Assembly: GCA_031973235.1 (NCBI GenBank)
Contig: DALYDM010000010.1
Span: 1 to 23,021, forward strand
Origin: JAGOQQ01 sp031973235
GTDB lineage: Bacteria; Patescibacteriota; Minisyncoccia; Phycocordibacterales; UBA9973
Length of the DNA stretch: 23,021 bases
Reading direction: 5' to 3'
Positions 14,828 through 20,388 of this stretch are shown here, one piece after another (the first letter of the stretch is position 1; each line of letters begins with the position of its first letter). The position numbers and the translations under genes are program-made. The notes beneath the pieces are model-generated. The model did not search any database. It saw only the letters and a program-made list of their open reading frames with translations, and was not told where the DNA came from.

Positions 14828-15853
14828 ATGGATATATATACATTCAAAGATTCATTTGACACATTTTTTTTGAGTGAACTGGATAGACTATTATCTCGAA
14901 CCAAAAAACGCATACACAACCCTCATGTAGAAAAACTCCTTTCTCATGTTTTTGAACTTGCAAAAAATGGTAAGCGAATTCGACCATATGTTCTTAGTCT
15001 TGCATATGGAGCAAACTCATTTGAAGATACATCGGAAATTCGCGACCAACTAGTGGGCATCGAGCTTTTGCATTTATTTGCACTAATTCATGATGATATT
15101 ATGGATGAAGCACTCACACGGCACGAGGTTGATTCAATGAATTATTTTTCTGAGAAACAATATCGAATATCAGAGAAAAGAGTCTCACAAGGTAAATATG
15201 AAGCAATACTTATCGGGGACATGATTTTTTCTTTCGCTGTAGAAACATTTTCTAAAAATAAAGGAGTGATAGCATTGTCATTATTCCATGAGTTAATAGA
15301 TGAAGTAATCCTGGGTCAACTAATCGACATTCGAATACCATTTGAAAATGAAGTCACACAAGAAATGATAAAGGAACGCATGTTGTTCAAAACGGCACGT
15401 TATTCATTTGCTCGGCCGATGCAAATAGGTGCAGTGCTTCGAGGAAAATCAGATGACGAAGTACGTAATTTGTTTTCATTAGGAGAAGAGCTTGGAACAA
15501 TATATCAAATCACCGACGACATAATCGACATCTACGGATCAAAAAAGGATTTAAAGAAAACACCGTTACAAGATTTATTCAACGAACAAGAAACACTTCT
15601 TACCTTTTTCATCAAAGAACACTGTGAACCACAGACAATTACGCGACTTCGTGAACTACACGGAAAAACACTTACTGCATCAGAAATTTCTGAAGCTCAG
15701 AAAATTTTTGAATCAAGCGGAGCGCTTTCGTTCGCAAAAAATGAAATAGAGACACACTCATCAAAAGCACGTTTCTATATAGACACATTAACCCCATCAC
15801 ATCAAACTAAATGGTCGGAGCTTCTTAATATTCTCATTTCTCGTACTTCATAA
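14828..15853 (+). CDS. Polyprenyl (probably geranylgeranyl) diphosphate synthase
   Basis: Condenses isopentenyl diphosphate units into a linear prenyl diphosphate, here most likely C20 GGPP for the phytoene synthase that follows. The 341-residue protein shows GKRIRP at about 48-53, the first Asp-rich motif DDIMD at 89-93 and the second, DDIID, at 230-234. The first motif has the short DDxxD form, and an aromatic residue (Phe84) sits five positions before it, which is known to limit chain length to C15-C20; product size is thus inferred. The start at 14828 is chosen over an in-frame ATG at 14780 because the latter overlaps trxB and the extra 16 residues do not resemble the family. AGGA lies 5 nt before the ATG, one of few possible ribosome-binding sites here. 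Confidence 0.9.
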   Translation: MDIYTFKDSFDTFFLSELDRLLSRTKKRIHNPHVEKLLSHVFELAKNGKRIRPYVLSLAYGANSFEDTSEIRDQLVGIELLHLFALIHDDIMDEALTRHEVDSMNYFSEKQYRISEKRVSQGKYEAILIGDMIFSFAVETFSKNKGVIALSLFHELIDEVILGQLIDIRIPFENEVTQEMIKERMLFKTARYSFARPMQIGAVLRGKSDDEVRNLFSLGEELGTIYQITDDIIDIYGSKKDLKKTPLQDLFNEQETLLTFFIKEHCEPQTITRLRELHGKTLTASEISEAQKIFESSGALSFAKNEIETHSSKARFYIDTLTPSHQTKWSELLNILISRTS

Positions 15854-15855
15854 TT

Positions 15856-16707
15856 ATGAATTCAGACTTACAGCAATCAGTAAATTTACAACTCAAACAT
15901 GCAACAACATATTATATTGCTAGTTTGTTTTTCCAAAAGAAAATCCGCTATGCAGTATTTTCGCTAAATGGATTTGTGCGTGAAATTGATGAGATTGTGG
16001 ATACACAAACACGTTCTGATAACGATAAGATTATTGCAATTTCAAATTATAAAAATGAATGGTGTGAACACCTTGAAAAAGGAAATTCTCAAAACCCTAT
16101 AATCCGCTCTTTTGCAAAATACTACACATTTCATGCTATTTCCGAAAAGTATATTGAAAGTTTTTTTAATAGCATGTTACAAGATACCAATAAAACACGT
16201 TATGCAAACTACGATGAACTAGTGAAATATATGTATGGATCGGCTACTGTCATCGGCTATATGATGTGTACTATTATAGGATATAAAGGCGACGCACTTC
16301 CCTACGCAAAAAAGCTTGCAGAAGCGATGCAGATGACAAACTTTTTGAGAGACATTCGTGAAGATTTTGATTTACGAAACAGAATTTATATTCCAGAAGA
16401 AGACATGAGAAAATTTGGTGTCACAGAAGATCATATCAAAAACCATATTGTTGATTCAAATTTTATTTTACTTATGAAATTTGAAATTGCAAAAACTCGC
16501 GCACTATACAAGGACGCGGAACAAGGAATTGATCTACTTCACAAAGATGGGAGATTTGCAGTGCGATTTTCATCAAGACTATATGAAGCAATTTTAGATG
16601 AAATTGAACAATCACATTACGATATTTACAGCACGCGTCACCATACATCAAAAATCAAAAAACTATTAATTTTTATTAACACACTATTATGCAAAAGAAA
16701 AAAGTAA
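15856..16707 (+). CDS. crtB: Phytoene synthase (squalene/phytoene synthase family)
   Basis: Joins two GGPP molecules head to head into 15-cis-phytoene, the committed step of carotenoid synthesis. The 283-residue product has the first Asp-rich motif in VREIDEIVD (Asp45, Asp49) and the second in TNFLRDIREDFDLRNRIYIP (Asp166, Glu169, Asp170), with VRFSSRLYEAI near the C-terminus. All substrate-Mg binding positions are kept. A squalene synthase is formally possible, but the neighbouring desaturase argues for phytoene. The ATG lies 2 nt after the prenyl synthase stop, and the 3' end overlaps the desaturase gene by 19 nt, so translational coupling is expected. Confidence 0.93.
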   Translation: MNSDLQQSVNLQLKHATTYYIASLFFQKKIRYAVFSLNGFVREIDEIVDTQTRSDNDKIIAISNYKNEWCEHLEKGNSQNPIIRSFAKYYTFHAISEKYIESFFNSMLQDTNKTRYANYDELVKYMYGSATVIGYMMCTIIGYKGDALPYAKKLAEAMQMTNFLRDIREDFDLRNRIYIPEEDMRKFGVTEDHIKNHIVDSNFILLMKFEIAKTRALYKDAEQGIDLLHKDGRFAVRFSSRLYEAILDEIEQSHYDIYSTRHHTSKIKKLLIFINTLLCKRKK

Positions 16708-18227
16708 TAATAATCGGGGGTGGTCTTGCAGGATTAGCGAGTGCATGTTATCTCTCAAAAAATGACTATGATGTCACCCTTCTTGAAAAAAATGAACACG
16801 TAGGAGGTCGAGCAAATATATTTGAATCAAATGGATTTCGATTTGACATGGGACCAAGTTGGTATCTCATGCCAGACATATTTGAACATTTTTATTCTCT
16901 GATGGGTGAAAATATCAGTGATCACTTTACCTTGCAACAACTTTCTCCTTCATACAGAATTTATTTTAAAGACGAGAAGGACTCACAAGGTAACCCACTA
17001 GTAACTGATTTATATTCTGATGTAGAGAAAGTAAAATCACTCTTTGAACATTTAGAGCATGGGTCAGCAAAAAAACTTGAGGATTATCTAGAAAAATCAA
17101 AGTACGGGTATGAAATCGCCAAAAAAGAGTTCATGTACAAGAATTATAATTCGATTTTTGATTTTCTCACTCCAAGGATAGCGATCGAAGGAGCAAAATT
17201 GAATATATTTTCTCAAATGCATTCATATGTAAAAAAGTTTTTTCACTCCCCTATTATTCAAAAAATTATTGAGTACCAGTTAGTTTTTTTAGGATCATCT
17301 CCATACAACACACCTGCGCTATATAACATAATGAACCATATAGATTTTAATATGGGTGTCTTTTATCCAAAAAATGGTATTTATGAAATCCCAAAATCTC
17401 TTGAACGAATCGCAAAAAAGTATGGTACCCATATCCGCACAAACTCGCCTGTAAAAAAGATTATTATTGATGACGCGAGTGGATACGCCACAAAAGTAGA
17501 ACTCGAATCAGGAGAAAAAATTGAGGCGGATATTATTATTTCTAATGCAGACATGCATCATACAGAAACTGCACTCTTAGATGAAAAATATCAATCATAC
17601 AAGGAATCATATTGGAAAAAGAAAACTATGGCACCTTCAGCATTTATGCTGTACTTAGGTATTAACAAAAAACTTCCTTCACTTCTTCATCATACGCTCA
17701 TTTTTTCTAAGGATTGGGAGAAGAATTTTGAACAAATTTTTGATACCCCTGAGTTTCCTACAGACCCATCAATATACATATGCGCAGCATCAAAAACAGA
17801 TCCAACTGTCGCACCAGAAGGAATGGAAAATGTATTTGTACTCGTTCCAATCGCCTCAGGATTAAAATACTCTGATGCTGAACTTGATGCATATAAAAAT
17901 AAAATTATTTCTACTATCGCACACGAAATAAATGAACCTGAATTAAATAATCACATCGTATTTTCAAGAACATTTTGCGTTAATGATTTTTATCAGATGT
18001 ACAATGCATACAAAGGCACTGCACTAGGGCTCGCACACACTCTTCGACAGACAGCACTCTTTCGTCCCAACAACTATTCAAAAAAAGTCAAAAATCTTTA
18101 TTATGCGGGCGCAGGAACAAATCCCGGAATAGGAATGCCAATTTGTTTAATTTCAGCTGAGTTGGTATACAAACGAATCGAAGGCATAACCACCTCATCA
18201 CCCCTCGATTCATTCAACAAGAAATAG
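16689..18227 (+). CDS. crtI: Phytoene desaturase CrtI
   Basis: FAD-dependent desaturase that introduces double bonds into phytoene, typically four to give lycopene. The 512-residue protein begins with the dinucleotide motif VIIIGGGLAGLASACYL, then LLEKNEHVGGRANIFE and FRFDMGPSWYLMPD, all diagnostic of the CrtI family. The C-terminal signature YYAGAGTNPGIGMPICLISAELV is present. The length is normal (about 490-510). It starts inside crtB in another frame. A related enzyme such as CrtD (3,4-desaturase), which also occurs in C50 pathways, has a similar sequence, so the exact number of desaturation steps is inferred. It is the last gene of the plus-strand operon. Confidence 0.94.
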   Translation: MQKKKVIIIGGGLAGLASACYLSKNDYDVTLLEKNEHVGGRANIFESNGFRFDMGPSWYLMPDIFEHFYSLMGENISDHFTLQQLSPSYRIYFKDEKDSQGNPLVTDLYSDVEKVKSLFEHLEHGSAKKLEDYLEKSKYGYEIAKKEFMYKNYNSIFDFLTPRIAIEGAKLNIFSQMHSYVKKFFHSPIIQKIIEYQLVFLGSSPYNTPALYNIMNHIDFNMGVFYPKNGIYEIPKSLERIAKKYGTHIRTNSPVKKIIIDDASGYATKVELESGEKIEADIIISNADMHHTETALLDEKYQSYKESYWKKKTMAPSAFMLYLGINKKLPSLLHHTLIFSKDWEKNFEQIFDTPEFPTDPSIYICAASKTDPTVAPEGMENVFVLVPIASGLKYSDAELDAYKNKIISTIAHEINEPELNNHIVFSRTFCVNDFYQMYNAYKGTALGLAHTLRQTALFRPNNYSKKVKNLYYAGAGTNPGIGMPICLISAELVYKRIEGITTSSPLDSFNKK

Positions 18228-18253
18228 AAAATGCCCTCCTGCGAGGGCATTTT
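18228..18253. terminator. Bidirectional terminator between crtI and the converging genes
   Basis: Stem AAAATGCCCTC / GAGGGCATTTT with a 4-nt loop. T-rich ends on both strands serve crtI and the minus-strand membrane protein gene. Confidence 0.92.
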
Positions 18254-18705
18254 TAAAATAATATTTTAATGATTTCAACAACAAGGTCAAGGTGACACAA
18301 TGTCTCCCCGAGCACCCACACAAACACACACGCAGAAACATCATTCATCAGGTGCCATCTGTACACTCGAAGTCGATATTTTCCCATAGTCTCACCTGTA
18401 TGTAGTGGATATGAGAAAAGTAAATATTTGTCATCAATCTTACTTTGAATTGTTCCCCTGTCTATTCGTGATTTATACACTTTCATGTACGAAAGCATAA
18501 TCGATGAAATCATAAAGCAAATCATCGCCATTCCAGACCACACACCAAGAAGTAGTAGTGGCAACATGACCATCATCCCGAGAAAACTTACGTTTCTATA
18601 GGACAATTTAAAATACCGCCAATTTACACTCAAATGCCTTATCGAAATAAGACATACAATCATCCAAAAGACAATCGAGATACTATGATTTTGTATATGT
18701 TCCAT
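18253..18705 (-). CDS. Small integral membrane protein next to the lycopene elongase gene
   Basis: A 150-residue membrane protein with no family I recognise. It has hydrophobic segments at about 10-22, 39-60 (two close segments, with MMVMLPLLLLGVWSGMAMICFM) and 125-148, separated by a basic, Tyr-rich loop (SYMKVYKSRIDRGTIQSK, then KYRLRVYRWHLMND). The ATG at 18705 (MEHIQ) is preferred to 18738. It lies about 50 nt downstream of the UbiA-family gene and shares its direction, so the two are probably cotranscribed. Its place in the carotenoid locus suggests a role in carotenoid modification or membrane placement, but no catalytic motif supports that. It lacks the P-x-E-E/D motif of the small lycopene cyclase subunits. 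Confidence 0.65.
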   Translation of the reverse strand: MEHIQNHSISIVFWMIVCLISIRHLSVNWRYFKLSYRNVSFLGMMVMLPLLLLGVWSGMAMICFMISSIMLSYMKVYKSRIDRGTIQSKIDDKYLLFSYPLHTGETMGKYRLRVYRWHLMNDVSACVFVWVLGETLCHLDLVVEIIKILF

Positions 18706-18754
18706 GATACCAGTTTTACCTGTTATACAGTATTTCAACCAGCAAGTCCAGAAA

Positions 18755-19597
18755 CTACATTCGTGTAAGAATATACACGATTACATACAACATAGGAATT
18801 ATGGTATTCACCCACGGGAAAAAAGTATAGGTGCGAAACAATGAATAATATGACGTTGCAGTATACGCGCGATACATAAGGAAGATATATACAAATCCAG
18901 CAACAAGCGAATACCACCCTATAACAAAATAAAACAACAACGAAGAAACTATATAGAGCGTTGAGCAAAGAAGTATTGTCTTATATTTACCAAGTCGTGT
19001 TGCGATAGTTGAGAGTCCTGCTTCTTTGTCCATTTTTATATCTGGAACTGCTGAAAATGCATGCATGGCAACCGCCCAACACATACCTGCTATCATACCC
19101 AACCAAGGAAACGTCTCACCTCCAGCAAGATAATATCCGAATATACCAGTAGCAATGTAATGTCCTGCTGAAAATAATGAATCTAAAAATGGTTTTTCTT
19201 TCGCACGAATTGGCTTCGCAGAATAAAAAATTGCTAAAAACAAAAATGCATAGAAAGAAACTATATGTGTTAAAGGTAACCACAAGACAAGTACAACAAA
19301 CGGCAATGACATCATCAGTATCCATGCATAAAGTGGCTTGTGTTCGCGTGGATGCACCAATGCCTCATATTCAACTTTTCTCGGATTGTTTTTGTCTGTC
19401 TCGTAATCAAAAATATCATTTATTCCATAAATAAGTAGATTTGCGGGAAATAAAAAAAACACTGCAAAAAGCAAAATATCATAACGGGTCAATTCAGCAA
19501 ATGAAGGAATTACTGCAAGTGCACCAAGAAAAAATGTTCCAAGTTCGTATACCCAAAACCTCGGCCTGCTTATTTTTAAAATTCGTAATGGTTCCAT
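18755..19597 (-). CDS. UbiA-family prenyltransferase, probable lycopene elongase
   Basis: Membrane prenyltransferase likely to add C5 units from DMAPP to the ends of lycopene, giving C45/C50 carotenoids. The 280-residue protein has about eight or nine hydrophobic helices. The first Asp-rich motif is NDIFDYETD (60-68); the second is DIKMDKEAG (from Asp186). The N-terminus SRPRFWVYELGTFFLGA and the context LLIYGINDIFDYETDKNNPRK resemble lycopene elongase/hydratase proteins (haloarchaeal Lye, actinobacterial CrtEb/LbtA) more than quinone-pathway UbiA or MenA. Position opposite crtE-crtB-crtI supports this. Quinone or chlorophyll-type prenyl transfer remains possible. It starts from an extended -10 promoter only 6 nt before the ATG. 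Confidence 0.82.
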   Translation of the reverse strand: MEPLRILKISRPRFWVYELGTFFLGALAVIPSFAELTRYDILLFAVFFLFPANLLIYGINDIFDYETDKNNPRKVEYEALVHPREHKPLYAWILMMSLPFVVLVLWLPLTHIVSFYAFLFLAIFYSAKPIRAKEKPFLDSLFSAGHYIATGIFGYYLAGGETFPWLGMIAGMCWAVAMHAFSAVPDIKMDKEAGLSTIATRLGKYKTILLCSTLYIVSSLLFYFVIGWYSLVAGFVYIFLMYRAYTATSYYSLFRTYTFFPWVNTIIPMLYVIVYILTRM

Positions 19598-19603
19598 AGA
19601 AAA

Positions 19604-19612
19604 AGTATACCA
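19604..19612 (-). promoter_or_regulatory. Extended -10 promoter of the UbiA-family gene, leaderless
   Basis: Minus-strand TGG-TATACT (19612-19604) followed by 6 nt and the ATG at 19597. The transcript would start at or next to the start codon. Confidence 0.55.
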
Positions 19613-19621
19613 GAAAATAAC

Positions 19622-19969
19622 CTAGTTGTTCCCAAGGTTCACAATATGATTAAAATGCTTTTCAGACACAGGTTGTATTGAGAGTCGATTTCCAGTTTGA
19701 GTCACTGCCATCCCATTTAATTTTGGGTCATTTTTAATCTCAGGCAAAGTAACTGCTCGATTAAACTTTTTTACATATTTCATATCAACCACATACAAGA
19801 TAGGCTTATCTTTACAGGCCTTAGGATCAAAGTGTTCGTCCTTTTTATCAAATTGAGTTGGGTCAGGATAAGGCTTACTTGCAACACTCACTATTCCCAC
19901 CGCACCAGATGGCTTGCCATTTGAATGATAAAAAAGCGCCAAGTCTCCAATACTCATTTCGTCACGCAT
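19622..19969 (-). CDS. EVE-domain protein, C-terminal fragment
   Basis: The EVE domain is a PUA-like fold, related to YTH domains, thought to bind modified nucleotides. This 115-residue piece covers MRDEMSIGDLALFYHSNGKP, then GIVSVASKPYPDPTQFD, the VDMKYVKKF strand, and the C-terminal GNRLSIQPVSEKHF, all typical of the COG2947-type family. It ends with a normal stop codon. Its 5' end abuts the 10-N gap at 19970-19979, exactly before MRDEM. The missing N-terminal 38 residues are found at 20222-20335 on the same strand, so the gene is split. The two pieces add up to about 153 residues, the usual family length. Confidence 0.9.
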   Translation of the reverse strand: MRDEMSIGDLALFYHSNGKPSGAVGIVSVASKPYPDPTQFDKKDEHFDPKACKDKPILYVVDMKYVKKFNRAVTLPEIKNDPKLNGMAVTQTGNRLSIQPVSEKHFNHIVNLGNN

Positions 19970-19979
19970 NNNNNNNNNN
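19970..19979. other. Assembly gap (10 N) within the split EVE gene
   Basis: Placeholder gap of unknown true length. The left flank is EVE-coding; the right flank is unrelated sequence with a plus-strand open frame. Confidence 0.95.
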
Positions 19980-20221
19980 TTAAAGAGGCATTTCCCGCAT
20001 TCATTGCGGTCCATCCTGAAAAACTGGCATTTTATCAACAAGAATCTAAATACAGACTACAATATGCTGCAATATATTACATAGGCCAAATCTATGATGA
20101 ATGGAAAGAATCCAGCAAAATATCGCCTTTATATCTACATCTTGAAAAGGCAATTGTATATGAGCAACTTGGTAAATTACTACCCAACCTGGAACTGTTA
20201 ACTACCATCTTTCAAAATACA
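19980..20221 (+). other. Foreign segment between the two EVE halves, with a partial open frame
   Basis: About 240 bases separate the gap from the EVE N-terminal half. On the plus strand the frame from 19982 is open and looks protein-coding for about 72 residues (KEAFPAFIAVHPEKLAFY..., ...YEQLGKLLPNLEL), with regular helix-like spacing of Tyr, Ala and Leu faintly like a TPR-type helical hairpin. The frame then runs on into antisense EVE sequence and stops at 20290, so its true 3' end is unclear. No start codon is visible, as it is cut by the gap. It may be a fragment of another gene, an insertion, or a chimeric contig end. Confidence 0.45.
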
Positions 20222-20335
20222 ATTTCTTGCTTGATAATTACGAATTCCATTCCACGCTGTTTTCTTGTCCCTTTTCATATCGTCGATTGAATAACACGCT
20301 TCTTCAGATTTTATAAGCCAGAAGTTTTTTGACAT
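20198..20335 (-). CDS. EVE-domain protein, N-terminal fragment
   Basis: The ATG at 20335 opens a 45-codon frame. Residues 1-38 are typical of an EVE N-terminus: FWLIKSEEACYSIDDM near the start and TAWNGIRNYQARN at 26-38, the conserved G-x-R-N-Y-Q-A-R-N segment. After Asn38 the family would continue directly with the MRDEM element found at 19969. Instead the frame reads CILKDGS and stops at 20198. A few of those residues could be a divergent form of the same element, so the break lies at 20221 or a little further on. A promoter lies 6 nt before the ATG. Confidence 0.85.
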   Translation of the reverse strand: MSKNFWLIKSEEACYSIDDMKRDKKTAWNGIRNYQARNCILKDGS

Positions 20336-20341
20336 ACAGAC

Positions 20342-20350
20342 AGTATAGCA
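20342..20350 (-). promoter_or_regulatory. Extended -10 promoter of the EVE gene, leaderless
   Basis: Minus-strand TGC-TATACT (20350-20342), then 6 nt and the ATG at 20335. It has the same layout as the promoter of the UbiA-family gene. Confidence 0.55.
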
Positions 20351-20351
20351 A

Positions 20352-20380
20352 AATCCACCATCTGTGTAAGATGGCGGATT
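20352..20380 (-). terminator. Terminator of the surface-protein gene
   Basis: Arms AATCC-A-CCATCT and AGATGG-C-GGATT (one mismatch) with a 5-nt loop. On the minus strand a short TTTT follows and runs straight into the EVE promoter. Confidence 0.75.
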
Positions 20381-20388
20381 GTCGCATG

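Noticed and set aside
18735..18968. Alternative minus-strand hydrophobic frame overlapping the UbiA-family gene
   Set aside because: It is a frame shadow of the membrane helices of the prenyltransferase, whose motifs define the true frame.
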